Origin: Bacteriovoracaceae bacterium UBA1511
Lineage (GTDB): Bacteria > Bdellovibrionota > Bacteriovoracia > Bacteriovoracales > Bacteriovoracaceae
DNA: 37,929 nucleotides
Assembly (NCBI GenBank): GCA_002323535.1
Contig: DCQT01000081.1
Coordinates: 1-37,929, forward strand
Direction: 5' to 3'
How positions within the stretch are numbered: position 1 is the stretch's first letter; every line of letters starts with the position of its first letter. Below the pieces are notes generated by a model, which saw only the letters and a program-made list of their open reading frames with translations, was not told where the DNA came from and made no database searches. This document shows, piece by piece, positions 8,378 through 16,725 of this stretch. The position numbers and the translations under genes are program-made.

Positions 8378-10184
8378 GATATTTGCTTTAGTGTCTCTTT
8401 GCTTGATGTGGGGGTTTATCCCACAAATGGATTCCATTGGTAACCCAGTTGAATGGAGTAAAGGTAAGTCAGTTTTTACAACTTATTTTTCAAGTGAGGC
8501 GCTAAGTCTTGACGAAGGAAGTCATTTTTCCGAAGTATTAAATCAACTTGAAAATGAATTGAATATTAGCTTTGTCAAAATTGATAATGAAAATTTAGCT
8601 GATATTGTGATCAAGATATCTGATGGTTCAGTCCAGTTTTCAGGTAACATTTCAAATGAGTCAGTAAATTTTCAAAGCAATCATGAAGCAGCGAAAACGA
8701 TTCTGTCTTATGAGGGTAATCAAATCTTAAAGGCTAATATAGTTTTTAACGGAGCCTTTAAATTAAGTGAGGATAAAAAAGACCACAATTTTATTGGAAA
8801 CATATTCTCTCATGAAATAGGACATGCTTTGGGATTGGCTCATTCAGGAGCGATAAGCTCTACAATGTACCCGTACTTGAGTAAAGGGCAATTTAGTTTT
8901 GAGGAAGATGATTTAAGTCATTTAAGAAGCAGCTTTGGATCCAAGCAAACCTTATTTCAGGGGATGATAGAGGGCCGCTTAAAATCAACGCCCGACGGAA
9001 AGGGGCTTTTTGGTGCAACTATAGATTTAATCAGTCTCGACCCTCCATTTGACATAGTCTCTTCTTTTTCTGAGCACGACGGAAGTTTTAATTTTAATGG
9101 GGTTAATACTGATAAAAAGTACCTTGTAAGGATAAAGCCCTCTTTATACGGAAAAGAATTTCCACCTTATTTAGGGTTTAGTCGATTCGACCTTTGTCCG
9201 TCCGGATTAAGTTTCGTTCCATTTTTCGTTGACTCTAATTGCGAAGAAAACTCTCTAAATAATCCACATGTAATTAAATTTGATAATGGTAATAATATAG
9301 ACTTAAAAGAGATTGGTTTGAGGTGTGTTGAGTCTAGTAGGAGCGAATATCTTGATGCCTTAGCATTAGATACGGCTTTTGAATTTAAGTCTTTAGCCCT
9401 ATCCCTAAATAGGTTCGGCTTTTGGGTTGAGAGTTTTGGTTACTTAAACAGTTGGAAAAAGAATATTAAGGTAAATATAAATACCAAAGAATTACGGGAG
9501 TCGTTGGGAGAGAGTGCTGTGATTAGAGCTGGGGTTCTCTCTTATAAGCTTGATTCAGAAAGTCCAATATCTTTTTCTGTATTTTCTGATCCCGAGTATG
9601 AAAATGAGATATATAAGATATCAAATAATGATATCAATAATACGACGATATTCAATGTTCCATTCAGCCCGTCTGGTGAGATAAACCTAGATGGCTCTGT
9701 CACGATCAGTTTGGATCAATTTAAGGGCGACTTTCTTTATTTAAAGGGAGAGGTAGTAAGTCTTCGCAATTATTTAAGTTCAGACTTAACAACTGATGAG
9801 AAGCAAATATTATCTATTACTAATAATTTTGATCAGAACTTGTCTAGAGGAGCTCTATTTGTAGAGGTGATGAGCTCAAGTCAGAGTTTTGAAAATACAT
9901 TCTACAGAGGGACTGGAGAGTGTGCACAAGGAGTTCTATCCTTTTCTTTCCCTGATCTTAAAGGTGGATCAGATAGTCAATTACTGGAGTCTTCTCCCTC
10001 ATCGAACTCTTCGGGAGCTGCAATATTTGATTGTTCTGCAGGAGCACATTACAGTAGTAATGATAAAATAAGTCTGTATAGTGGTTTTCACGACAGGATT
10101 GTCTCTTTAGTGTTGGGTGTTATCTTCTTGCTAGTGCCAGTAGCTTTATATCGTCTCTGTAAAAGCTTTTTGTTAAAAGTATAA
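8370..10184 (+). CDS. Matrixin-type (M10) zinc metalloprotease with C-terminal anchor
   Basis: Predicted secreted, membrane-tethered metalloprotease of 604 aa. The zinc site is complete: HEIGHALGLAH gives His148, Glu149, His152 and His158, followed by the Met-turn region SSTMYPYL with Met166, as in matrixins. After the catalytic domain (about residues 30-190) comes a carboxypeptidase-regulatory-like beta domain (about 205-275; 'FGATIDLISLDPPFDIVSS'), then about 300 residues of unrecognised sequence and a C-terminal transmembrane helix (about 577-597) with a basic tail. The N-terminus has a short signal peptide. I start at ATG 8370, overlapping the upstream gene by 8 bases, rather than the in-frame TTG at 8331, because the signal peptide begins there. 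Proteases of this class are plausible in a predator, but prey digestion is only inferred. Confidence 0.85.
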   Translation: MTRIFALVSLCLMWGFIPQMDSIGNPVEWSKGKSVFTTYFSSEALSLDEGSHFSEVLNQLENELNISFVKIDNENLADIVIKISDGSVQFSGNISNESVNFQSNHEAAKTILSYEGNQILKANIVFNGAFKLSEDKKDHNFIGNIFSHEIGHALGLAHSGAISSTMYPYLSKGQFSFEEDDLSHLRSSFGSKQTLFQGMIEGRLKSTPDGKGLFGATIDLISLDPPFDIVSSFSEHDGSFNFNGVNTDKKYLVRIKPSLYGKEFPPYLGFSRFDLCPSGLSFVPFFVDSNCEENSLNNPHVIKFDNGNNIDLKEIGLRCVESSRSEYLDALALDTAFEFKSLALSLNRFGFWVESFGYLNSWKKNIKVNINTKELRESLGESAVIRAGVLSYKLDSESPISFSVFSDPEYENEIYKISNNDINNTTIFNVPFSPSGEINLDGSVTISLDQFKGDFLYLKGEVVSLRNYLSSDLTTDEKQILSITNNFDQNLSRGALFVEVMSSSQSFENTFYRGTGECAQGVLSFSFPDLKGGSDSQLLESSPSSNSSGAAIFDCSAGAHYSSNDKISLYSGFHDRIVSLVLGVIFLLVPVALYRLCKSFLLKV

Positions 10185-10195
10185 ATAAAAATAAG

Positions 10196-10213
10196 CAAAA
10201 CATATTTGTTTTG
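10196..10213 (+). other. Short inverted repeat before the AMIN gene
   Basis: CAAAACA and TGTTTTG flank a TATT loop, 12 bases after the metalloprotease stop. There is no T tract directly behind it, so it is a poor terminator; it could equally be a binding site upstream of the next gene. Confidence 0.35.
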
Positions 10214-10250
10214 GTAAGATTTTAGTGAATTGAAAATAGGGAGATTTTCA

Positions 10251-10721
10251 ATGGGATTCATTAAAACATTAGCAGTGATTAGCCTTGTTATAATATCTAC
10301 GAATGCAAAGAGTTCTTTGTCCGTGAGAAATATTTTAACGACTAAAAAGAACGTCTACGTTGAGCATGCGATTTTTCAGTCAGGTAGTTTAAAACAGAAC
10401 TCAGAGTTATCTTCTTTGAGGCACTCTAGTTATTCGAAAAGAGGATATGAGCGAATAGTTTTAGACTTTGAAAGCAAAAATTTACCTGAAACATATGTGT
10501 TTGTATCATCAAGAGACGGTAAAATTAATATAGATTTATCTAATACGAAAATAAAAAAGTCTGTAAAGCCAACGATAAAGAGTAATTTTATTCGCGAGGT
10601 TAATTTTTTTCCTTTAGCAAATAATATTCTTTCGATGGAAATTTTTGTAGATAAAAAAGTATATGCAGAAGTGTTTCAACTTAAAGCACCGACGAGATTA
10701 GTGATTGATTTAAAAAAATAG
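10251..10721 (+). CDS. Exported AMIN-domain protein
   Basis: Small exported protein of 156 aa with a signal peptide (about residues 1-19, ending near TNAKSS) and one AMIN-like domain. AMIN domains bind peptidoglycan or localise envelope machines such as amidases and pilus secretins. The evidence is the paired strand motifs 'ERIVLDFES' (about residue 73) and the closing 'APTRLVIDLKK' at the C-terminus, with the intervening 'REVNFFPLANNILSMEIFV'. There is no catalytic domain, so it is a stand-alone AMIN protein. Start: ATG 10251 with AGGGA 8 bases upstream, preferred to an in-frame TTG at 10230. lon begins 12 bases after the stop, so the two are likely co-transcribed. Confidence 0.75.
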   Translation: MGFIKTLAVISLVIISTNAKSSLSVRNILTTKKNVYVEHAIFQSGSLKQNSELSSLRHSSYSKRGYERIVLDFESKNLPETYVFVSSRDGKINIDLSNTKIKKSVKPTIKSNFIREVNFFPLANNILSMEIFVDKKVYAEVFQLKAPTRLVIDLKK

Positions 10722-10733
10722 TGGGAGGAAGAA

Positions 10734-13223
10734 ATGTCTGATTTTGAAAAAGAGTATCAAGTACAAATTAAAAATGAGGGTCTTGAACAAGATGATTTTC
10801 CTAAGAATGTTGTAATAATTCCTATCGTAAATAGCCCTATCTTCCCTGGAATGATTGCTCCAATTATTTTGTCAGAAGATCGATTCACCATCGAACTTGA
10901 TAAAGATATTTTAAAAACAGGGTATGTTGCATTGAACTTAGTAAAGCCTACAGATAAGGGACCGGAGCTAGAGGAAGAGGATGAAGAAGATGACGGGCAA
11001 CCGGTAGACCCTAAGGATATATACAAAGTAGGAGTGCTTTGTAAGGTCGTCAAAAAGCTCAAGCTTCCAGATGGTAGTGTAAACATTTTAGTTCATGGAA
11101 TGAGGAGATATAGAACATCAACAATAATTGAGAGAGGTGACTTGCTAGAGGCTGAGGTAGAGGTTTTTGATGATATTATTGAAACAGATGAGGAGCTTGA
11201 TGCTTACACGAGGTCTGTAATAAATCAGGTGAAAAAACTCTCTGAAATTAACCCTTACTTTAATGAAGAAATGAAGTTGGCCATGCTCAACTCCCCTAGC
11301 CCCGGCTCTCTTGCGGACTTGGTTGCATTTGCTTTGAGTTTGGACATACCTGAGGCGCAAGATTTTATTGAAACCCTCTTGGTTAAAAAAAGATTTGCGA
11401 AGTTACTTGTTTACTTGAAAAGGGAAAAGGATGTTGCAGATATACAAAAAAAGATTTCTGACGAGGTAAATGACAAAGTTAACAAATATCAAAGAGAGTA
11501 CTTTCTTCGCGAGCAGTTAAAGGTAATTCGCTCCGAATTAGGCATGGATGAGGATGAAAAGTCTAAAGACATATCAAGAATGAGAGACCAACTTGATGAA
11601 ATTGATATGCCAGAGGAGGCATTGAAGGCGGTTAAGGAAGAGCTCGATCGATTAGAGGTAATTCCTGATAGTAGCCCTGAATATAATGTATCAAGAACAT
11701 ATATCAACTGGATGTTGGATACCCCTTGGAACATTGAGGAAGAAAAAGACATAGAAATTGAAAAAGCTGCACAAATGCTTGAGAAAGATCATTATGGACT
11801 TGAGAAGGTTAAAGAAAGAGTTCTTGAGTTCCTCGCAGTGAGAAAGTTAAAGCCTGCTTACGATGGGACAATCCTTTGTTTTAGTGGCCCTCCAGGAGTG
11901 GGTAAGACATCTATGGGAAGAAGTATTGCGAATGCTCTGGGCAGAAAGTTTTATCGATTTAGTCTTGGTGGAATGAAAGATGAAGCGGAAATTAAAGGAC
12001 ACCGGAGGACATATATCGGTGCTATGCCTGGCAAGATCATTCAGGCTTTAAAACGAGTTTCGGTGAGTAACCCTGTTATAATGCTTGATGAAATTGATAA
12101 ACTTGGAAAGTCTTACCAGGGAGATCCAGCCTCTGCACTTCTAGAGGTTTTAGATCCTGAGCAAAACTCTTCCTTTATAGATAATTATTTGGATGTTCCA
12201 ATAGACTTGTCTAAAGTCCTTTTTATTGCGACGGCAAATTATGTAAATGATATTCCTGAGCCACTGCTAGATAGAATGGAAGTTATTGATATAAGTGGTT
12301 ATACGCTTGAGGAGAAAATATCGATTTCAAAAAAGTGGATCATTCCTAAGCAGCTTAAAAAGCATGGGCTTAAAAAGTCCGATGTTAATTTGTCTTCATC
12401 AGTTCTTAAAAAATTAATACATGATTATGCCAGAGAGCCAGGCGTGAGAATGATGGAGCAATTTATTGCAAAGCTATGTAGAAAAGCCGCTTTAGAGAAA
12501 ATTACTAAAGGCAAGAGAAAGAGAAATTTTACTTTTAAACCACTAGAAAAAAACCTTGAGCCAATACTTGGCCCAGCAAGGTTTCAGTCTGACCTTAAAG
12601 AAAAACATGTGAAGGCTGGAGTAGTTACAGGCTTGGCATGGACGTCCTTTGGAGGTGAGATTTTGTTTATTGAAACTTTACCATTAAAGGGAAAAGGTGG
12701 TTTTAAGTTAACTGGTCAATTAGGTGATGTGATGAATGAGTCAGCTAATATCGCTTACAGCTACGTAAAAAAACTATTACAAGAGGACGAATCTTTATCT
12801 CCTAAAAAAGCTGTTAGTAAAAAACCAGTAAGAAAGAAAGTAGCTGAGGCAACAGAGGAAGAGAAAGAGGACTTTCTTGATAAAAACGAGGTACATCTTC
12901 ATTTACCCGCTGGAGCTACACCAAAAGATGGGCCATCTGCAGGTATAACTATGGCACTGGCTTTGTATAGCTTGGCAAAGGGGAAAAAAGTAAACCCAAG
13001 TATTGCGATGACAGGAGAGCTATCTCTCACGGGTAAAGTTTTGCCTGTAGGAGGAATTAAAGAGAAAGTACTTGCTGCAAAAAGAGCAGGAATAAAGCAA
13101 ATTATATTACCTAAAAGTAATGAAAAAGATTTAGCAGAGGTACCTGAAAGACACAGAAAAGGCTTAAAGTTTTTTCCGGTTTCTCATTTCAGTGAAGTAT
13201 TAGGGATTACTCTTAAAAAATAA
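10734..13223 (+). CDS. lon: ATP-dependent endopeptidase Lon
   Basis: Cytoplasmic AAA+ protease that degrades misfolded and regulatory proteins. 829 aa in the bacterial LonA order: N-terminal LON substrate domain (about residues 24-225), coiled coil, AAA+ module with Walker A GPPGVGKT (385-392) and Walker B 'VIMLDEIDK', and a serine/lysine protease domain with the catalytic Ser735 in PKDGPSAG and Lys776 in GGIKEK. The start has a strong GGGAGGAAGA SD. Two departures from typical Lon are visible: an acidic run (ELEEEDEEDDG, about residues 79-88) inside the N-domain, and a Lys/Ala/Glu-rich insert (about residues 684-716) between the start of the protease domain and the HLHLPAGATPKDGPSAG block. 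It follows an AMIN-domain gene by 12 bases and ends at a terminator shared with rpoZ. Confidence 0.98.
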   Translation: MSDFEKEYQVQIKNEGLEQDDFPKNVVIIPIVNSPIFPGMIAPIILSEDRFTIELDKDILKTGYVALNLVKPTDKGPELEEEDEEDDGQPVDPKDIYKVGVLCKVVKKLKLPDGSVNILVHGMRRYRTSTIIERGDLLEAEVEVFDDIIETDEELDAYTRSVINQVKKLSEINPYFNEEMKLAMLNSPSPGSLADLVAFALSLDIPEAQDFIETLLVKKRFAKLLVYLKREKDVADIQKKISDEVNDKVNKYQREYFLREQLKVIRSELGMDEDEKSKDISRMRDQLDEIDMPEEALKAVKEELDRLEVIPDSSPEYNVSRTYINWMLDTPWNIEEEKDIEIEKAAQMLEKDHYGLEKVKERVLEFLAVRKLKPAYDGTILCFSGPPGVGKTSMGRSIANALGRKFYRFSLGGMKDEAEIKGHRRTYIGAMPGKIIQALKRVSVSNPVIMLDEIDKLGKSYQGDPASALLEVLDPEQNSSFIDNYLDVPIDLSKVLFIATANYVNDIPEPLLDRMEVIDISGYTLEEKISISKKWIIPKQLKKHGLKKSDVNLSSSVLKKLIHDYAREPGVRMMEQFIAKLCRKAALEKITKGKRKRNFTFKPLEKNLEPILGPARFQSDLKEKHVKAGVVTGLAWTSFGGEILFIETLPLKGKGGFKLTGQLGDVMNESANIAYSYVKKLLQEDESLSPKKAVSKKPVRKKVAEATEEEKEDFLDKNEVHLHLPAGATPKDGPSAGITMALALYSLAKGKKVNPSIAMTGELSLTGKVLPVGGIKEKVLAAKRAGIKQIILPKSNEKDLAEVPERHRKGLKFFPVSHFSEVLGITLKK

Positions 13224-13225
13224 GG

Positions 13226-13266
13226 CAAAAAAAAACACAGGGTTTGAGCCCTGTGTTTCTTTTTTA
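13226..13266 (+). terminator. Bidirectional terminator between lon and rpoZ
   Basis: A perfect 10-base-pair stem (13233-13242 with 13249-13258, AAACACAGGG and CCCTGTGTTT) has an A tract on its left and a T-rich tract on its right, so it can end lon on the plus strand and rpoZ on the minus strand. Confidence 0.92.
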
Positions 13267-13285
13267 CAAAATTTTTTTAATAAGT

Positions 13286-13498
13286 TTAAAATTCGTCAGA
13301 ATCGTATTCTTCCATTTTTCCAAGTTTAATTTTGTCAGCAGCGATTTCTCTAAGAGCAGTAACTACGTCTTTGTTCTTAGACTTAACCAAAGAGTCTTTT
13401 CCGTTTCTAAGTTGTTTTACTCTTTTTGCTGTTAAATGGACTAGCTGAAAACGATTTTCAACTTTATCGAGACAATCTTCAATTGTAATTCTGGCCAT
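13286..13498 (-). CDS. rpoZ: RNA polymerase omega subunit
   Basis: Small accessory subunit that helps fold beta-prime and assemble RNA polymerase; in many proteobacteria it forms part of a ppGpp site. 70 aa, short but within the family range. The N-terminal 'MARITIEDCLDKVENRFQLV' and the middle 'LTAKRVKQLRNG' followed by 'VTALREIAADKI' are the omega signature. GGAG lies 8 bases before the ATG and a good promoter lies behind that. It is separated from convergent lon by a shared terminator. The RSH-like gene at 19819 makes any ppGpp link worth noting, but nothing here tests it. Confidence 0.95.
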   Translation of the reverse strand: MARITIEDCLDKVENRFQLVHLTAKRVKQLRNGKDSLVKSKNKDVVTALREIAADKIKLGKMEEYDSDEF

Positions 13499-13527
13499 GA
13501 ATGCTCCGCTTCTTTTTTGGACAAGGT

Positions 13528-13556
13528 AATATAGGAAACTATAAAACTTTAATCAA
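13528..13556 (-). promoter_or_regulatory. Predicted sigma-70 promoter of rpoZ
   Basis: On the minus strand TTGATT (13551-13556), a 17-base spacer and TATATT (13528-13533) lie 30 bases upstream of the rpoZ start. Confidence 0.65.
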
Positions 13557-13646
13557 AGTTGTCAAATATATGCAGGCTCTAATTTGTCGATAATATAAAA
13601 ATCTTGACGTAATATCAATGCCTTAGGTGCTGGTAAGAATTATCTT

Positions 13647-13901
13647 TTGTGCACTCCTAATAAAATGAGAAGTTTTTTGTACCTTGGTAGGTTACGATAT
13701 TTAAAGAAAATTAAACTAAACCAGGCTTTATTGGGAGATTTTGCTTTTACTATAAGTCTTGAAACTGGAGCTTTACGCCTTTCGAGTGGAATATTATCTA
13801 AGGTTACTCCAAACTTTGGCTTATATAATGTTTTGGAATATCAAATTAAGGACGGCGATTTAAAAATTTCAAAAGCAGTTTTAATAGAAACTGTTTTCTA
13901 G
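13647..13901 (+). CDS. Small hypothetical protein
   Basis: No family recognised. The frame encodes up to 84 aa: a short basic helix-like N-terminus (RLRYLKKIKLNQ), then alternating strands ending 'KDGDLKISKAVLIETVF'. The composition looks protein-like rather than random, but the start is unclear: TTG at 13647 and ATG at 13665 are in frame, neither with a good SD, and the frame stays open back to 13608 without another start codon. The stop overlaps the stop of the opposing gene by 4 bases, as several convergent pairs in this window do, which mildly supports it being real. Confidence 0.45.
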   Translation: MCTPNKMRSFLYLGRLRYLKKIKLNQALLGDFAFTISLETGALRLSSGILSKVTPNFGLYNVLEYQIKDGDLKISKAVLIETVF

Positions 13902-14293
13902 TTTACTTTTATAATATCGCCGATCATGAACGATTTTGGACTGAGAATAAGAGAGTCCCCTTCCTCTGAAAAAATTTGATCCTTAATAGCTATTGATGAA
14001 TACTCATCTGAGTGTATTACTTTCACTGTCCCAACCGGAATGAATGTTTGGTACTCTTTGTCGTTTTCAAGTTCATTTCTTTTAATAGTTTTCCTTAAAA
14101 CTTTAAGTCTAGTACCCTTGGTGACACCCTGAGTTTTTCCCATATTTATAAAAAAGTTTTTTAATGTAGGTTTTTCATTGTTAATTCCCATGCTCAGCTC
14201 ATGTTCAACTGAGAATATAATGTATTCCTTAGATTCAGCTGTGAAGTTGAAAAAAGAAATTAAGATTAACAGAGTAAGCCTTAATTGTTTCAT
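13898..14293 (-). CDS. Small exported protein, possible FlgT_C-like fold
   Basis: 131 aa with a signal peptide (about residues 1-20, cleavage near TAESKE). The mature part contains 'NMGKTQGVTKGTRLKVLRK' and 'PVGTVKVIHSDEYSSIA', ending 'MIGDIIKVN'. The G-V-x-x-G-T-x-L-x-V then V-G-x-V-x-V-x-x-x-x-x-x-S-x-A pattern resembles the small beta-barrel at the C-terminus of FlgT and similar envelope proteins; this is a weak resemblance, not an assignment. It is a single-gene unit with a perfect palindrome 67 bases upstream of its start. Confidence 0.75.
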   Translation of the reverse strand: MKQLRLTLLILISFFNFTAESKEYIIFSVEHELSMGINNEKPTLKNFFINMGKTQGVTKGTRLKVLRKTIKRNELENDKEYQTFIPVGTVKVIHSDEYSSIAIKDQIFSEEGDSLILSPKSFMIGDIIKVN

Positions 14294-14359
14294 GCAGGTT
14301 TCCAGTTTTAGGTTTACACTTGTTGTTCGGCAGAAATCTGTGAAATGTCAGTAGTAAAG

Positions 14360-14379
14360 CTATTCATTAGAATGAATAG
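14360..14379. repeat. Perfect palindrome between two minus-strand genes
   Basis: CTATTCATT and AATGAATAG are exact inverted copies separated by AG. It lies 25 bases after the stop of the peptide-binding protein gene and 67 bases before the start of the small exported protein gene. No T tract follows on either strand, so an operator is more likely than a terminator. Confidence 0.6.
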
Positions 14380-14403
14380 AAGTATTTGCCTAGTAGTACA
14401 AGA

Positions 14404-16131
14404 CTATTTTCGTATGTATTTGATGAAGTTATTTATTGAACTAGAGTACCTAAAGTTTTTCAGTCTCTTAGAGTAAAGCATATAACTCCTGTCGCAGTAC
14501 AACATCGCCCAGGGAAAGTCCTCTTGAATCAAGTCGTGTGCTTTATCTAGAAGTAATTTTTTCTGTTGGCCGTCTGGAAGTATTTTAATTTGATCGAATA
14601 ATTTGTCAAAAGCCTTGGAATTGTAGAACGCAGCGTTAGGTCCAGGTGGGGCATTTTTGGAGTATAGTAGCTGCAGTGAGTTTTCTGCATCAGGGTAGTC
14701 CATTGCCCAACCGTCCATGTAAAACTCGAGGTCACCTTTTCTGGCTTTTTCGAGATAGGCAGGAAAAGTGTTCGTTTGGATTGTGACTTGTATATTTATT
14801 TTTTTTAGTTCTGATTGTATGAACTCTGCTCTTTGCCTCCATGTTGCATTTACACCCCTTGTATCAAACTTAATTTTAGGCAGTCCTTTTCCTTCTGGGT
14901 ACCCAGCTTTCTTTAAGTAATACTTTGCTTTCTCTATATCGTATTCAAAGGGAACATTTTTACTGGCGTTGTACCCAAAGACACTTGGGGGATAGATGGT
15001 ACTAGATTTTAGTGCACGATTGTTTGTGAAAAAAGAAATCATTCTGTCCCTGTTTATGGCATGTGCTATCGCAAGGCGGAGGTTTTTATTTTTTCCGAGT
15101 AAAGAGTTTCTCATATTAAATGCCAACCACCAATACGTTTGAGTTGGCGCAATCTGCATTCCTATTCCTTTATCAGATAAATTTTTTGCCAAACTTCCAT
15201 CCACATCTATGGCCATTGCAAAGTTGTCTTTTGGGATAGAAAGAAAATCAATTTTATTTGCCATAAAATTTAGCCATCTTGTTTGGTCTTCTTTAATAAC
15301 ATTCATCGTGACTTTTTTAAGAAACGGTATTTTTCTTCCTTGATCATTAAGCAGGCTTTGCTCATGGGAGTATTTGTCACCAGCGTTAGGAAAGAACTCA
15401 TTTCTGTAGCCATCAAATTTCTCTAGCACGATCTTTGAGGATTTAACCCATTGTGAAAGAAAAAATGGCCCAGTCCCAATCATCGACTCCTCTAACATAT
15501 TTTTGTAATAAATTACGGACTCCATCGGGATAGGACTAGTAAAGCTCATTGCAAGAGCGTACTTAAGTTGAGGGTAAGGCCTTTTAAGTTTTATTTGTAA
15601 GGTCTGATCATCAATTGCTTTTAATCCGGAAATACTCTTGTGTTTGAATAAATCAAAATTAGACCCAACATCTTTTTTAAATTTATTAAAACCCTCAATA
15701 ATGCCCTCAAAAAGCCATGAGCCTGTTGATCTAGTTGAGATGTAAGCCAGTCTTTTTATCTGAGTGATAAAATCTTCAGCAATTACAGATCGTCCCATTT
15801 TGAGTGAAAGGTCTGGATGGTATAGAACATCTTTTTTTATTTTTATTGTCACAGTTAACTGGTCATCTGAAACTTTAGGCATTCCGTCAGCCAGTAAGGG
15901 TTCGATCTCATAGGGTCTTTTTAAGTAACTATACTGATATAGCTGTTCATAAACCTGATAAACGACACGTCCAGATACCGTATCGTATGAAATTGCAGGA
16001 TCAACAGAGTCAATGCTTGATGCGATTGGCATTTTAAGATGGTCTTTATCTGCGGTTGTTTCTGGCTTTTTACATGAAGTAAGACTTACTAAAAGACTTA
16101 AGATAATAAAGACTTTAAAAATTCGTGGCAT
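14404..16131 (-). CDS. Oligopeptide/dipeptide ABC transporter substrate-binding lipoprotein (SBP family 5)
   Basis: Extracytoplasmic solute receptor of the OppA/DppA type that captures peptides for an ABC importer. 575 aa, typical length. The N-terminus is a lipoprotein signal with lipobox LTSC (Cys20). Family features include 'SSIDSVDPAISYDTVSGRVVY' split over residues 38-58, 'IGTGPFFLSQW', 'LRLAIAHAINRD' and the repeated-lobe segment 'FYMDGWAMDYPDAEN'. No permease or ATPase genes lie beside it, so it is an orphan receptor here. It precedes recX by 54 bases on the same strand and may be read from the recA promoter. Family assignment is firm; the ligand is not. Confidence 0.92.
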   Translation of the reverse strand: MPRIFKVFIILSLLVSLTSCKKPETTADKDHLKMPIASSIDSVDPAISYDTVSGRVVYQVYEQLYQYSYLKRPYEIEPLLADGMPKVSDDQLTVTIKIKKDVLYHPDLSLKMGRSVIAEDFITQIKRLAYISTRSTGSWLFEGIIEGFNKFKKDVGSNFDLFKHKSISGLKAIDDQTLQIKLKRPYPQLKYALAMSFTSPIPMESVIYYKNMLEESMIGTGPFFLSQWVKSSKIVLEKFDGYRNEFFPNAGDKYSHEQSLLNDQGRKIPFLKKVTMNVIKEDQTRWLNFMANKIDFLSIPKDNFAMAIDVDGSLAKNLSDKGIGMQIAPTQTYWWLAFNMRNSLLGKNKNLRLAIAHAINRDRMISFFTNNRALKSSTIYPPSVFGYNASKNVPFEYDIEKAKYYLKKAGYPEGKGLPKIKFDTRGVNATWRQRAEFIQSELKKINIQVTIQTNTFPAYLEKARKGDLEFYMDGWAMDYPDAENSLQLLYSKNAPPGPNAAFYNSKAFDKLFDQIKILPDGQQKKLLLDKAHDLIQEDFPWAMLYCDRSYMLYSKRLKNFRYSSSINNFIKYIRK

Positions 16132-16185
16132 AGATTGCTCTCAAATTAAGTTAAAGAGTAAAACATTAACAAAGTTTAATAGAAT

Positions 16186-16725
16186 TTAAAATATTTCGCT
16201 AAAGGTTTGACCGATATGTTTCTTTATATCTTCATAAAGGTAGCCTTTACCCGTTAGGTGTCTTATCAAGGCTTCTTTTTGTTTTTGAATTGGCTTTTTT
16301 TCAATTGATCGAATTTTTTTTCTTATTAATTTTTTTATTTGCTCATCCTTACTCAAGCCAAGATCAGAGGATATTGTGTCAATCTCACCTGTGTAGCATT
16401 CAATTTGGTGGGACCTTAACTCATTTATGATGTTTTGGTTAGATATCCCTCTTTTAAGCAATTTGGTAATAATCATCTTTTTATATCTTTCATTGGAAAG
16501 ATACCCAGATTTTTCAAGTTTAGATAAAACTGGTGGTATGAGCTCAGTGTGATCAGGTAAGCGATGTTGAAGTTTTCTTTTTAGCTCAAGTGTGGAGTAC
16601 TCTCTTCTTGATAGTAGATTATATGCTTTATTAAAAATAAACCTCTCGTTATCAGAGAGGTTTATTTTTTTTAATGAAGTACTATTTTGAATTTTTTCAA
16701 TTTCGCTTAAGAGGTCTTCAATCAT
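16186..16725 (-). CDS. recX: Recombination regulatory protein RecX
   Basis: Modulator that binds RecA filaments and limits their extension. 179 aa with RecX three-helix repeats: 'AYNLLSRREYSTLELKRKL' (about residues 30-48) is the classic first repeat ('L..R..S..EL..KL'), followed by 'VLSKLEKSGYLSNERY' and the later 'LIRHLTGKGYLYEDIKKHI'. The ATG uses the last A of the recA stop (TAATG), so it is translationally coupled to recA, the standard arrangement. Confidence 0.93.
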   Translation of the reverse strand: MIEDLLSEIEKIQNSTSLKKINLSDNERFIFNKAYNLLSRREYSTLELKRKLQHRLPDHTELIPPVLSKLEKSGYLSNERYKKMIITKLLKRGISNQNIINELRSHQIECYTGEIDTISSDLGLSKDEQIKKLIRKKIRSIEKKPIQKQKEALIRHLTGKGYLYEDIKKHIGQTFSEIF

